Shown here: piece after piece, positions 8,301 through 16,168 of the stretch
Layout: each line of letters opens with the position of its first letter
Position numbering within the stretch: the first letter of the stretch is position 1
Assembly: GCF_022811645.1 (NCBI RefSeq)
Contig: NZ_CP094534.1
Coordinates: forward strand, 4,898,001 to 4,962,000
Direction: 5' to 3'
DNA from: Hymenobacter monticola
GTDB taxonomy: Bacteria > Bacteroidota > Bacteroidia > Cytophagales > Hymenobacteraceae
DNA: 64,000 nt
Notes under the pieces: model-generated
Seen by the model: only the letters and a program-made list of their open reading frames with translations
Databases searched by the model: none
What the model was told of the DNA's origin: nothing
Translations under genes and position numbers: made by a program

Positions 8301-10810
8301 CCTTCGACGCCTCGGAGTACACGCTCATCGGCTCGTCCAGCCTCACGGCCACGGATGTGACGTTCCCCGTCACGCTGACGGTGCCCGCCACGGCCCTGCT
8401 GGGCCCCACCCGCATGCGGGTGCGCTGGCGCAACGGCGTTTTCGCCGCCACCGATGCCTGCGTTTCGGGCAGCACCACGTGGTACGGCGAATCGGAAGAC
8501 TACACGGTGACCATTGCCGCTTGCACGGCCAGCCCGTCGGCCTTCAACTACGGCACGGCCACGACCTTCTGCGTATCGGGCACCACCAATCCGGCCGTGG
8601 TACTCGGCACAGGCTCAACGGCCGGCACGTTCTCTTCGTCGGCGGGCCTGACCATTGATGCCACCACCGGGGCCATTACGCTCAGCAGCAGCACGCCTGG
8701 CACCTACACCGTGACCAACACCGTGCCCGCCAGCAGCACGCAGTGCGGCTCGACGGCTACCACCACCGTCACCATCACGGCAGCGCCTACGGCCGACTTC
8801 AGCTACGGCACGGCCGCTACCTATTGCGTATCGGGCACCGCCAACCCGACCGTTACGCTCAGCACGGGCGCTACGGCCGGCACGTTCTCCTCGACGGCGG
8901 GCCTGACGCTAAATGCTACAACCGGCGCCATCACGCTCAGCAGCAGCACGCCCGGCACCTATACGGTGACCAATACCGTAGCGGCCGCCAACGGCTGCGC
9001 GGCCGTAACCAGCACGTCCGTCGTGACCATCACGAACGCTCCCACGGCGGCCTTCACTTTCCCAGCGGCTGCTACCTGCGCCGGCAGCACCGCCACGCTC
9101 ACGCCCACGCTGGGCACGGGCGCCATCGCGGGCACCTACTCGCTCCCCACTGCCACCGGCCTTTCGGTGAATGCCGCCACGGGCGTTGTAACCGTAGGCC
9201 CGACTGCTGCGGCGGGCACTTACACCGTGACGAACACCGTGGCCGCGGCCAACGGCTGCGCCGCGGCCACCAGCACGGCTACGTTCACGCTCACAGCGCC
9301 CAGCACGGCCACGTTCAGCTACCCAGCTGCTACCTACTGCCTGAGCGGCACCACGCCGCCTACGCCCACCATCACCGGCACTACGGGCGGCACGTTTAGC
9401 TCCACTTCGGGCTTGAGTATTAACGCTACGACCGGCATTATCAGCTTGAGTGGCAGCACGGCCGGCACCTACACCGTGACCTACGCGGTGAGCGGTGCCT
9501 GCGGCAGCAGCAGCACCCAGAGTGTGACCATCACGGCTCCGGCTGCGGCCACGTTCAGCTACGGCACGACGTCGACCTACTGCGTGAGCGGCACCACGGC
9601 TCCGGCCGTCGTGCTCGGCACCGGTGCCACGGCCGGCACGTTCACTTCGACCACGGGCTTGACCCTGAATGCCACGACGGGTGCCATCACGCTGGCTTCC
9701 TCGACGCCGGGCACCTACACCGTGACCAACACCGTGGCCGCCGCCAACGGCTGCGCCGCCACTACGGCTACTACGACCGTGACCATTACGGCCGCTCCGG
9801 TCGCTGCGTTCAGCTACGGTACCGGTACGGGCACGCCTACCTTCTGCGTGAGCGGCACTACCGACCCGACGGTCATTTATGCCCCGGGCGCTACGAGGGG
9901 CGTGTTCACTTCAACCCCCGGCCTTTCGATTCTCAACTCTGGTTTGATTGTACTGGCAACTTCGACGCCGGGCACCTACACCGTGACCAGCACGGTAGCA
10001 GCAGCTGGTGGCTGCGCCGCTACCACGGCCACGACGACGGTGACCATCACGGCCGCGCCGGTGGCCACGTTCAGCTACGCCACGGCGGCCGGCTGCGTGG
10101 GCAGCACCAGCGCCGCTACGCCCACGCTGGGCACGGGGGCTTCGGCCGGCACGTTCAGCTCAACCACGGGCCTGACGATTAACGCCACGACCGGCGCCAT
10201 CGACCTGGCTACTTCGGCGGCGGGCACCTACACCGTGACTAACACCATTGCTGCAACCGGGGGCTGCGCGGCAGCCACGGCCACGACGACCTTCACAGTG
10301 AACCCGCGCCCGGCCACGCCCACCATCTCGGTGGCCTATAACGGCTCGACCACTACGCTCACCTCGAGCGCGGCCACCGGCAACCAGTGGTACCTGGGCA
10401 CGAACCAGGTGTCCGGCGCCACCGGCCAGACGCTGGTGCTCACCGGCCTGCCCGCGCAGCTCGGCTCCTACACCGTGACCACCACCAATGCCAACGGCTG
10501 CGTGTCGCTGCCCTCCAGCCCGCTGGTGGTAACTTCCAACGCGAAAGCTGCGGCCGGCACCTCGCTCACCGTGTACCCCAACCCCACCACGGATGGCCAC
10601 CTGCTGCTGGCGCTCACCGGCTACCGCGAGGCGGTGACGGTGCGCGTGCTGAATGCAGTGGGCCAACGGGTGTACGAAGGCACCGTGGCCACCAACGCCT
10701 TGGGCCAGAAGCAGGCCCTCGACCTGAGCGCGCTGCCCAGCGGGGTCTACATCCTGCAAGCCAGCACGGCTGGCGGCAGCATGGATGTGCGCCGTATCGT
10801 GCGCGAATAG
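5384..10810 (+). CDS. Giant type IX-secreted GEVED/Ig-like repeat protein
   Basis: A 1808-residue secreted protein. The start ATG 5384 gives a signal peptide ending near FAQPSWGQ. After a roughly 250-residue N-terminal beta domain come three modules, each an Ig-like segment (WQSS/FQSS motifs at about 299, 565 and 826) plus a GEVED domain: WIDYDHSGTFDASEY near 436 with GETEDYT near 513, WIDFDRSGTFDASEF near 702 with GEVEDY near 774, and WIDYDHSGTFDASEY near 964 with GESEDYT near 1035. About 590 residues follow with seven 75-85-residue Ser/Thr/Gly-rich repeats (core pattern FSYGT..YCVSG, TAGTFSS, TPGTYTVTNTV). The last 82 residues are a type A type IX sorting domain beginning LTVYPNPTTDG and ending SGVYILQA..RRIVRE. 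Likely exported by T9SS and attached to the surface or released; probably an adhesin or matrix protein (inference). Confidence 0.95.
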   Translation: MLKPFTALSRLALLALAGAFAQPSWGQTYTPVALTGFTHDIIANGPGAVSASTTADIDGAAATGGTGYTLMAQDYVGPGGQVPNTATYPASTHPALENSGLITSALNSAITYQLASYSANNALRLYGANASGTLSFATPRAASELYVIGTSGNANSTLDVTVNFADGSSQLFSGQVIADWFASGQPNVVREKLGRVSRGDNTVQYTGTPVGPRFYQLKLVLNAANVTKNITGVSFTKAAAAGNTVLLAVTAGVLPVCAAAPTGLTAAATTTSGGTTALTTACSSTSIYLSVGGVPANAGYTYQWQSSANGTTYTDISGATSPTYTATGQTAATYYRARVTCLYDGTGGTAVSSAPVQVAQTAFDNCYCTPSSSSGCGTYAQLLKVEIPGTTLSNTSTCAASPYYTNYTTGAATTATLSPGASYPMSITLGRYTKAGLWIDYDHSGTFDASEYLVVGTNSTNTSGSTATVTPTLVIPATALTGTTRMRVRTQYFLASTTYPLDGTSACISTTYGETEDYTITIAPSTACTGTPPAITATASAGTVCSGTAFTLTATGPAAGTTGLSYQFQSSPAGANTFTNLGAAQTAGIYSVASQTAATDYRVIVTCTASGQSVTSGVAAVAQSPFLNCYCTPVTSGTGTDGVTNVTLAPLVSASSATNTSPYYTDYSASQTAGTLQIPTLFQGGTASVSVTMGSDGTQYSGVWIDFDRSGTFDASEFFTLGTSAGANGTSVIPVTIPAGALTGQTKMRVRGGNDLVLLASQSCTAASSATNYGEVEDYLVNIAAPVACTGTPPTATATASATTVCSGTGFTLNATGIAAGTTGLSYQWQSSPAGANTFTNLGTAQATAGYSIASQTAASDYRLVVTCTASGQSATSSVVAVAQNSFLTCYCTVVSTGTNEYIKSVTLPGTPGFTNATNANSTSGYGDFTASTANTTTLVQGVTYTNGASFIVRSNNANSQGGLWIDYDHSGTFDASEYTLIGSSSLTATDVTFPVTLTVPATALLGPTRMRVRWRNGVFAATDACVSGSTTWYGESEDYTVTIAACTASPSAFNYGTATTFCVSGTTNPAVVLGTGSTAGTFSSSAGLTIDATTGAITLSSSTPGTYTVTNTVPASSTQCGSTATTTVTITAAPTADFSYGTAATYCVSGTANPTVTLSTGATAGTFSSTAGLTLNATTGAITLSSSTPGTYTVTNTVAAANGCAAVTSTSVVTITNAPTAAFTFPAAATCAGSTATLTPTLGTGAIAGTYSLPTATGLSVNAATGVVTVGPTAAAGTYTVTNTVAAANGCAAATSTATFTLTAPSTATFSYPAATYCLSGTTPPTPTITGTTGGTFSSTSGLSINATTGIISLSGSTAGTYTVTYAVSGACGSSSTQSVTITAPAAATFSYGTTSTYCVSGTTAPAVVLGTGATAGTFTSTTGLTLNATTGAITLASSTPGTYTVTNTVAAANGCAATTATTTVTITAAPVAAFSYGTGTGTPTFCVSGTTDPTVIYAPGATRGVFTSTPGLSILNSGLIVLATSTPGTYTVTSTVAAAGGCAATTATTTVTITAAPVATFSYATAAGCVGSTSAATPTLGTGASAGTFSSTTGLTINATTGAIDLATSAAGTYTVTNTIAATGGCAAATATTTFTVNPRPATPTISVAYNGSTTTLTSSAATGNQWYLGTNQVSGATGQTLVLTGLPAQLGSYTVTTTNANGCVSLPSSPLVVTSNAKAAAGTSLTVYPNPTTDGHLLLALTGYREAVTVRVLNAVGQRVYEGTVATNALGQKQALDLSALPSGVYILQASTAGGSMDVRRIVRE

Positions 10811-10835
10811 CGTCCGTAATACAGTCGGTTAAATG

Positions 10836-10870
10836 GAAAGCCTGTCGCACTGCGACAGGCTTTCTTGTTT
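10836..10870. terminator. Intrinsic terminator after the T9SS protein gene
   Basis: A perfect 14-bp inverted repeat GAAAGCCTGTCGCA/TGCGACAGGCTTTC separated by a single base, followed by TTGTTTT. It begins 25 bases after the stop of the secreted-protein gene and 20 bases before the stop of the convergent HD-hydrolase gene, so it may serve both directions. Confidence 0.85.
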
Positions 10871-10890
10871 TAGTGCTGGGATGAATATGG

Positions 10891-11529
10891 CTACAGCCCG
10901 CCCCGGTCCCAGGCGTCAATCTCGGCCTGCAGGTTGCGGCGGGCGGCGGCGTCCAGCTCGGCGCGCAGGGCGGGGGTGCGGAAGAGGACCGGCGCGGCCA
11001 GCATGTTGGCCAGCACCTTGCGGCGGCCGGGGCGGTAGAGCAGGTCGGGCACGAGGCGGTATTCCTGCCGCACCTGGCGGGCGTAGGCCCAATAGTCCGC
11101 CTCCGGGGCGCCGAGGATGCTCAGGTCGGCATCGAGAAAAAACAGCAGGTCGGCGTCGTTGGGGGGTTGGGGCTGGGTGTGGTCGGCGGTGCGCTCGATG
11201 AGCAAGGCCACGCGCTGTTGCCGCGTGGGCTCCAGGTCCGAATGCTGGAGAAACGCGAGTGCCTCGGCGGCGCTGCGGGCTTCGTTGTCGGATTTCAGGG
11301 CGTTGTACACGGCATCGTGGTACCACACGGCCAGCTGCACCACCACGGGGTCTTGCAGGTCGGCCGTCTCCACCCGGTCCAGTAGGTTCTCGATGTGCTG
11401 CAGGGTGTGGTAGTGGCGCGTGGGGGCCTGGTAAGCAGCGCTCAGCCGCTGGATTTCGGCTTCGCGCCGGGCGGCGTCGGGCACAAGCGAGGCGGTGAGG
11501 CGGTGCCAGCGGGCGGCGAGGTCGGTCAT
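10891..11529 (-). CDS. HD-superfamily metal-dependent phosphohydrolase
   Basis: A 212-residue predicted HD-domain hydrolase. Family signatures are HYHTLQHI (about 39-46), WYHDAVYN (about 69-76), which holds the HD pair, and ERTADHTQ followed by FLDADLSILG with a conserved Asp, all expected metal ligands. The substrate is unknown; relatives are annotated as predicted metal-dependent HD phosphohydrolases. The start is set at ATG 11529 (MTDLAARWHRL). The frame stays open far upstream, but that stretch is antisense-type sequence over the GAF gene and is not credible protein. It lies 53 bases downstream of the GAF-domain gene on the same strand, so the two are probably cotranscribed. Confidence 0.88.
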   Translation of the reverse strand: MTDLAARWHRLTASLVPDAARREAEIQRLSAAYQAPTRHYHTLQHIENLLDRVETADLQDPVVVQLAVWYHDAVYNALKSDNEARSAAEALAFLQHSDLEPTRQQRVALLIERTADHTQPQPPNDADLLFFLDADLSILGAPEADYWAYARQVRQEYRLVPDLLYRPGRRKVLANMLAAPVLFRTPALRAELDAAARRNLQAEIDAWDRGGL

Positions 11530-11582
11530 CGATGCATCGGAATGGTTTTCCAAATGACGCACTTTTGCATGTATCGCCTCTG

Positions 11583-12302
11583 CTACGATTGCACCGCCCG
11601 CAGCTCGCGGTACAGCGTTTGGGCCAGGAAGCGGGCCTCGTCCAGCCGCGAGGCGTCGTAGCGCTGGGTGTCTTCGGCAGCGGGGGCGGCGTCCCACTGG
11701 TGCAGCTCGGCCAGGGTGGTGAGGCGGCTCAGCGACTGTTGCACCACGCCGTCGAGGCGGGCGCGCAGGGCTTCGGGCAGTTGGAAGCCCGTGGCCAAGG
11801 CGGCCTGCAGGCGCAGCAACTCCTGGGCCACCAGCGCTAGGTCTTTCAGCAGGGCGCCCTCGGCCGGGGTGAGCTGGCGGGGGCGGCGGTCGATGATGCA
11901 GAGGCTGCCCACGCCCAAGCCTTCGGGGGAGCGCAGGGCCTGCGCGGCGTAGAAACCAAGGTTGAGGTGCTGGGCCACGAAGGGGTTGACCAGCTCGCAG
12001 GGCTGGGCCACGAGGTCGCGGAATTCGGTGAGGCCTTCGTGGAGAATGGCCACCGAGCACATGCTGTCTTCGCGGCTCACCACCTGCGCATCGGGCAGGC
12101 CCTCGTTGCCGATGAACACCACGTCGTCGGCCCGCACGAGGCTCACCAGGGCAATGGGGATGTCGAAGAGCCGGGCCACGATGCTCACGAAGTCGTTGAA
12201 CACCTCCTGGCCAGGCGTGCCCAGTACCTGGTAAGGCTGCAGGGCTTCCAGGCGTTCGTGTTCGTGCGAGGGGAGCAGGCCGGGGTACTTTAATGAATCC
12301 AT
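11583..12302 (-). CDS. GAF-domain protein
   Basis: A 239-residue cytoplasmic protein. Residues about 10-170 match the stand-alone GAF sensor type: N-terminal ERLEALQPYQVLGTP, then IVARLFDIPIALVSLV, FIGNEGL, the pattern SMCSVAIL, and GVGSLCIIDRRPRQLTP. The C-terminal 70 residues are helical with no output domain, so it may bind a small ligand and pass the signal on by protein contact. Proteins of this type often act next to histidine kinases in Bacteroidota; no kinase is adjacent here. It starts at ATG 12302 and is followed by the HD hydrolase on the same strand. Confidence 0.88.
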   Translation of the reverse strand: MDSLKYPGLLPSHEHERLEALQPYQVLGTPGQEVFNDFVSIVARLFDIPIALVSLVRADDVVFIGNEGLPDAQVVSREDSMCSVAILHEGLTEFRDLVAQPCELVNPFVAQHLNLGFYAAQALRSPEGLGVGSLCIIDRRPRQLTPAEGALLKDLALVAQELLRLQAALATGFQLPEALRARLDGVVQQSLSRLTTLAELHQWDAAPAAEDTQRYDASRLDEARFLAQTLYRELRAVQS

Positions 12303-12474
12303 ACAGCAAAAAACAGCTACAATCGGTCAACTAACTGCTGAGGTTGGCGAATGGAGCGGACTGGCCTGCAAAATGCTGCCGTTACTCGGTGGACGCGCCC
12401 AGGTAACGAGCAGTAAACCGTCAGGACTGAAAAAGGATTGGGCAGTGCCGGTAGAATCGCGGCCAGTCGGTGCC

Positions 12475-13332
12475 CTACCGGCAGCCCCCGCGCCGTTCGG
12501 CCGCTGCCAGCGCCGCCGAATCGGCCGGGGCCAGGGCACCGCTTTCGGCCAGCGCGGTGCGCAGATTCTCGCCGTGCTGGTTGGGCAAGCAGGGGTTGAG
12601 GCCGGCTTGCAGCAGCAGGCGCAGCACGGCCCCCGGGTGGCGGGGCCGCTGGTAATGAGCCAGGGCAAAGCCCACGGGCTCGATGAGGCTGCCGTCGGCG
12701 CGCACCCAACGGGCGTTGGGGTGGGCGCCGTGGCGCAGCAGCAGGCCCACCAGCGCGGGGCTGGGCTTTTCCTGGAAAAGGGCGTGGTAGAGGACGGGCT
12801 GCCCGTCCATGAACTGGCTTTTTTCGGTTTCTACCTGGTTGGGGTCGGCCCCGCTCCAGAGCAAGGCCTGCGCCCAGCGCACGTCGTTTTTCCGCACGGC
12901 CTCGTACAGGCTGCCGCGCACCAGCCCCAGCCCAGCCACGGTCGCCCAACCGGCCAGTACCACCGTGGCCGTGGCGGCCACCCGCCAGCGCCCGCGGCCC
13001 CGGCTTGCCTGCCAGCCCAGGGCCAGCAGTAGCTCGGCGCCGCACACCAGCGCCGACACCAGGTAGCCGGTGCCACTCATCCAAAACAGCACCCCGTGCG
13101 CCGCCACCGCCGCCAGTCCCACCCGCAGCCAGCGCGTGGCCGGCGCTGACGCTGGCTGGCCCTGGGCCACGTAGCCCACCCAGCTCAGCCAGAAGCAGCA
13201 GGGCGCCAGAAAAAAGGTGAGCAGGCTCAGATAAGGGACGGCGGCGGTGAGCAGCGCCAGCGCCAGCCCCGCGTAGAGCAGGCGGTCGGCCCATTGCAGC
13301 AAGCGGCTTTCGGTGGGTGGCGTGGGCGTCAT
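12475..13332 (-). CDS. Membrane protein with C-terminal ankyrin repeats
   Basis: A 285-residue protein starting at ATG 13332 (MTPTPPTESRLL). The first half contains about four hydrophobic helices (ALALLTAAVPYLSLLTFFL, then two short segments and AATATVVLAGWATVAGL). The second half carries two to three degenerate ankyrin repeats: LYEAVRKNDVRWAQALLWSG followed by ADPNQ, then PALVGLLLRHGAHPNAR, then AVLRLLLQAGLNP..NQHGENLRTAL. Ankyrin repeats mediate protein contacts; no partner can be named. The frame is open another 82 codons upstream but that region lacks protein character. Confidence 0.75.
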   Translation of the reverse strand: MTPTPPTESRLLQWADRLLYAGLALALLTAAVPYLSLLTFFLAPCCFWLSWVGYVAQGQPASAPATRWLRVGLAAVAAHGVLFWMSGTGYLVSALVCGAELLLALGWQASRGRGRWRVAATATVVLAGWATVAGLGLVRGSLYEAVRKNDVRWAQALLWSGADPNQVETEKSQFMDGQPVLYHALFQEKPSPALVGLLLRHGAHPNARWVRADGSLIEPVGFALAHYQRPRHPGAVLRLLLQAGLNPCLPNQHGENLRTALAESGALAPADSAALAAAERRGGCR

Positions 13333-13597
13333 GCGGGGGCGGTGGGCGAAGGGTAGCCTATGGCGCAAGCAAGGTTTCGATGAACAAAGATGGAACGGCA
13401 CGAGGCTTCGACCAGTGTGTTTCAGCGTGAGCCAGGGGCAAATGCTAATGTCCTTAAAAAGAGCCTGCCATTGTTCGCAATGGTCAATAATGGCGTTTTT
13501 AGGTCTTAGCACAAAGTCTAACAGCGCGGTATTTTGGTTTGTGTCGTCCTCAAGCGGATTCTTACATTCGGCTTTCACTCACTAATCCGCCCCGCCC

Positions 13598-14296
13598 ATG
13601 CTCCGCTTCGTGTCGCTCCTGCTACTGGGTGTGCTGCTTCTGGGCAGCGCCGCGTGTAAAAAAACGGAGCCAGTTGAGATTGACGGCGTGTCATTCGTTG
13701 ATGGGCTTCCGTATTATCATTTCATTGACGCAGACCGCCAGTGGTTTAGTGAGGTGCCTGGTACCGTGTGGACGTTTGAAAATGGACGAGGCGTCCAGCG
13801 TCGCTACACCGTATCAATTACCCAGCACCTACAAATCAAGAATAAGATTCGCATCAGCGGCATACTCAGCGACTCCTATAAATTGGTCAGCTACTACGAT
13901 GAAGCCATTTTTGCGCTCACAAATGTGGACGCTACCAGTTCTGACTCAGGTGGACGGTTTGAGTTTTATACCGACCCCACCGTTACCCCAAACCACCAAC
14001 CCGTTTCGGGGCAGAGCCGGCTCCGGGCACAGGCCAACTGGTTCGCTTTTTTGGGCACAGAAAAATGCATAACCGACTATTATCATCCGAAAAACGACCA
14101 ATTGAGCGGGCCTTTCGAGCAGCTTGCCAGCCGTGGGACATCTTATTCAGAAGTTGCCAGATTTTCTGTCTTTCCTCGCGGACAGAGCGCCCCTCCTTCT
14201 GCGCCTACTAGCCTGTTTGCGCTGTATTACGACCATCAGCATGGGCTGATTCGGCTGGTGGATTGGGCTGGCGACGTATGGAACCGCGTCCCCTAA
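13598..14296 (+). CDS. Lipoprotein of unknown function
   Basis: A 232-residue protein starting at ATG 13598. The N-terminus is a clear SPII signal with lipobox GSAAC (Cys20) followed by KKTEP, so it should be anchored in the envelope. The remainder is a beta-rich domain (WTFENGRGVQRRYTVSI, ARFSVFPRG, LFALYYDHQHGLIRLVDW) without motifs I recognise. GC content is somewhat lower than that of its neighbours. It is convergent with the gene at 14589-15311, and the intervening 292 bases contain the 42-bp palindrome array. Confidence 0.75.
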   Translation: MLRFVSLLLLGVLLLGSAACKKTEPVEIDGVSFVDGLPYYHFIDADRQWFSEVPGTVWTFENGRGVQRRYTVSITQHLQIKNKIRISGILSDSYKLVSYYDEAIFALTNVDATSSDSGGRFEFYTDPTVTPNHQPVSGQSRLRAQANWFAFLGTEKCITDYYHPKNDQLSGPFEQLASRGTSYSEVARFSVFPRGQSAPPSAPTSLFALYYDHQHGLIRLVDWAGDVWNRVP

Positions 14297-14339
14297 GGGC
14301 GGTGATGCAGCCCTGCTTTGTGCGTTTGCGAAGGGATGG

Positions 14340-14563
14340 GTGGCGCGCGTACCGTGTCCATTTTCACGCTGCCAAACCTTCAGTACGCGCGCATTGTCCC
14401 CATTTCCACCCGTCCCGGCACACGGTACGCGCGTACTGCCGCCACTTCCACACGGCAATGCCCTTGGTACGCGCGTACCGCCACCTGCGCAACTCGACGA
14501 AGCCCTTGGTACGCACGTACCACCCCCCTTTCTGCACATAAAAGCCCTTGGTACGCGCGTACC
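14340..14563. repeat. Six-unit tandem array, 42-bp period, palindromic core GGTACGCGCGTACC
   Basis: A 14-bp self-complementary core recurs at exact 42-base spacing: 14340 (11/14), 14382 (10/14), 14424 (13/14), 14466 (14/14), 14508 (13/14) and 14550 (14/14). The 28-base linkers have diverged much more than the cores, though the last three end in the same CCCTT. Similarity to the consensus falls from right to left. A period of 42 bases is four helical turns, so all cores face the same side of the DNA. The array lies between two convergent genes. It could be a phased protein-binding array or a decaying tandem duplication of the terminator palindrome at its right end. The core was not seen elsewhere in the window. 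Confidence 0.9.
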
Positions 14564-14572
14564 AAGGGCTTT
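14541..14572 (-). terminator. 32-nt perfect palindrome, probable terminator of the gene at 14589-15311
   Basis: The rightmost core of the 42-bp array is extended on both sides to a perfect 32-nt palindrome, from AAAGCCCTTGG to CCAAGGGCTTT. Read on the minus strand it follows the stop of the 14589-15311 gene by 16 bases and ends in TTTTAT, as expected of an intrinsic terminator. The other array units keep only the core or one flank. Confidence 0.65.
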
Positions 14573-14588
14573 CCTGCTTTTGAGAAAC

Positions 14589-15311
14589 TTAGGCTTCGGG
14601 GGTGCCTTTGGCAGCCTTGGGGACCCTGGAGCCACCCGTTTTACCAGGTTTTGACACCAGCGCCTTACTCAAATCGAAGAATGCGGCCACGCGCTCGGGC
14701 TTTTCGGCATGCTCGGCCAGCAGGGTGGCGTAGGCCCGAAACAGGGCCACGCAGGTGGCCTGGCGGCCGTCGTGCAGGTCGATGCGCTGGGTGCCGGCGG
14801 TTTTGGCCAGGCCGTCGGCGCGTTGCAGCGCGGCCGTGAGGGCTGCTTGCACCGTGCGGCCTTCGGTGCGCACGGGCGAGGTGAAGGCCGTGGGGCGGGC
14901 GTCGAGGGCGTCGAGGAAGGCGGCGAAGGCGTCTTCTACCTGGGCCTGGCTGCTCTTGGTGAGGGCGCCGCGGCCCTGCGGGAAAAGGGCTTTCAGGTCG
15001 GGGCTACCCGCGTCGTAGGTGGGGATGATGACCTTGCGCTCCACCTTCTTCACGTAGGCTTTGAAGTCGGCCAGGGCCTGGGCCACCGTGACGGTGGCGG
15101 CCTGCCCCTCGCCCGAAAGCTGGCCGGCATGGGCGGCGCGGTAGTCGGTGAGGGCCACTTCGAGTGCGTCGGCCAGGGCGCTGTACTTGCCTTTGGTCTC
15201 CTGCCGCAGGGCTTGCAGGGTGAAGGCGGCCATGTCGGCGAACTGGTCGCGGTTGAGGCGCAGGTTGGCGAAGAAATTGTCGAACCGGGCGGCGTACTTG
15301 GGCTGGGCCAT
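14589..15311 (-). CDS. Conserved-looking alpha-helical protein of unknown function
   Basis: A 240-residue soluble protein, mostly predicted helical and Ala-rich. Visible segments are MAQPKYAARFDNFFANLRLN at the start, a middle region FKAYVKKVERKVIIPTYDAG, and TQRIDLHDGRQATCVALFRAY near 190. I do not recognise a family. ATG 15311 was chosen because the codons upstream (15312-15449) are not protein-like; a start at 15449 would add 46 residues. It is divergent from the YsnF-domain gene at 15675. Confidence 0.65.
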   Translation of the reverse strand: MAQPKYAARFDNFFANLRLNRDQFADMAAFTLQALRQETKGKYSALADALEVALTDYRAAHAGQLSGEGQAATVTVAQALADFKAYVKKVERKVIIPTYDAGSPDLKALFPQGRGALTKSSQAQVEDAFAAFLDALDARPTAFTSPVRTEGRTVQAALTAALQRADGLAKTAGTQRIDLHDGRQATCVALFRAYATLLAEHAEKPERVAAFFDLSKALVSKPGKTGGSRVPKAAKGTPEA

Positions 15312-15674
15312 GCGGTAGAAGGGGGGTTGGTGAAAGCGGCTGGGCACTTTGCCAAGCTGGGCGGTAAGGTAGCAGGAATCCGGACATGCCGTGCACCGGC
15401 CCGCCAGCTTGTTAGGAGAATGCCAAAATTCTTTATAAAAAAATACCAACGGCTAGCGGCTGCCGGGCGCGCCGTGAAACAAGCCCACACCCGAGCCCAA
15501 CGGTGGGGCCGGTAGTAAGGTAGCGGTCAACCCACCCGGACGCAGCTCCTTCCCGGGTAAGCCCGGCCGTGGCCCGTAGTCGGCCGGAAGGCACCGCCGG
15601 ACTACGGTCCCGCTTGTCGTAAAAACCTCAACCATTGGCCTGAACCCCGCTTTTTGAGCGCCGTACCACCGGCC
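15312..15674. other. 363-base divergent intergenic region, nothing definite
   Basis: This gap separates two divergent genes and should contain both promoters. A short AT-rich stretch near 15421-15446 (CCAAAATTCTTTATAAAAA) is the likeliest promoter zone for the minus-strand gene, but it has no full TAnnTTTG box. The rest is GC-rich. No hairpin, riboswitch or coding remnant was recognised. Confidence 0.4.
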
Positions 15675-16109
15675 ATGCAGCCCACCGACCCCACCCTGCC
15701 GCCCGTTCCCACGCCCCTCGCCGCCGCCGTCATCCCGGTGATTGAGGAGTCGGCGCGCATCGAGAAAGAGGTGGTGGAAACCGGCCGCGTGGTCATCCGC
15801 AAAACCGTGCACCACGAAACCCAGACCGTGGACGTGCCCACCCAGGAGGAGCAGGTGCAGGTGGAGCGGGTGCCCATCAACCGCGTGGTGGACACCCCGC
15901 CTGAGGTGCGCCACGAAGGCGACACGATGATAATTCCGGTGCTGCGCGAGGAGGTGGTCGTTACCACCCGCATTGTATTGGTGGAGGAGCTGCACGTGCG
16001 CAAGCGCACCCTCACCCTCAGCCATCCCCAGGAGGTGGAGCTGCGCCGCGAGCACGTGAGCTACGAGCGCATCGAGACGCCCCCGCCGGCGTCCGAAACG
16101 GCTTCCTGA
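15675..16109 (+). CDS. DUF2382 (YsnF/AvaK-type) domain protein
   Basis: A 144-residue protein made almost only of a DUF2382 domain: VIEESARIEKEVVETGRVVIR, shown here as ESARIEKEVVETGRV, then PTQEEQVQVERVPINRVVD, RHEGDTMIIPVLREEVVV, and LREEHVSYERIE at the end. The domain is rich in charged, Val-rich repeats and is found in stress-associated proteins such as Bacillus YsnF and cyanobacterial AvaK; the molecular function is unknown. ATG 15675 is preferred; a TTG at 15654 would add seven residues. It is the first of three codirectional related genes (15675, 16169, 17215), 59 bases before the next. Confidence 0.87.
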   Translation: MQPTDPTLPPVPTPLAAAVIPVIEESARIEKEVVETGRVVIRKTVHHETQTVDVPTQEEQVQVERVPINRVVDTPPEVRHEGDTMIIPVLREEVVVTTRIVLVEELHVRKRTLTLSHPQEVELRREHVSYERIETPPPASETAS

Positions 16110-16168
16110 TTCCAACGTCTTTCGACATTTCCTTTCCTTCCTTTCCACATTTTCCTTTCCCCAGTACC

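Noticed and set aside
11530..12330. Upstream extension of the HD-hydrolase frame to about 479 codons
   Set aside because: The extension overlaps the GAF gene on the same strand in another frame and is a Pro/Arg-rich GC artefact.
14340..14563. CRISPR-like look of regularly spaced repeats
   Set aside because: Repeats are 14-bp palindromes with related, decaying linkers rather than unique spacers, only six units, and no cas genes nearby.
14147..14839. Reading frames on both strands through the 42-bp array with 14-residue peptide repeats
   Set aside because: A 42-base period keeps every frame in phase, so all frames stay open; none has a start context or protein-like composition, and several are open at once.
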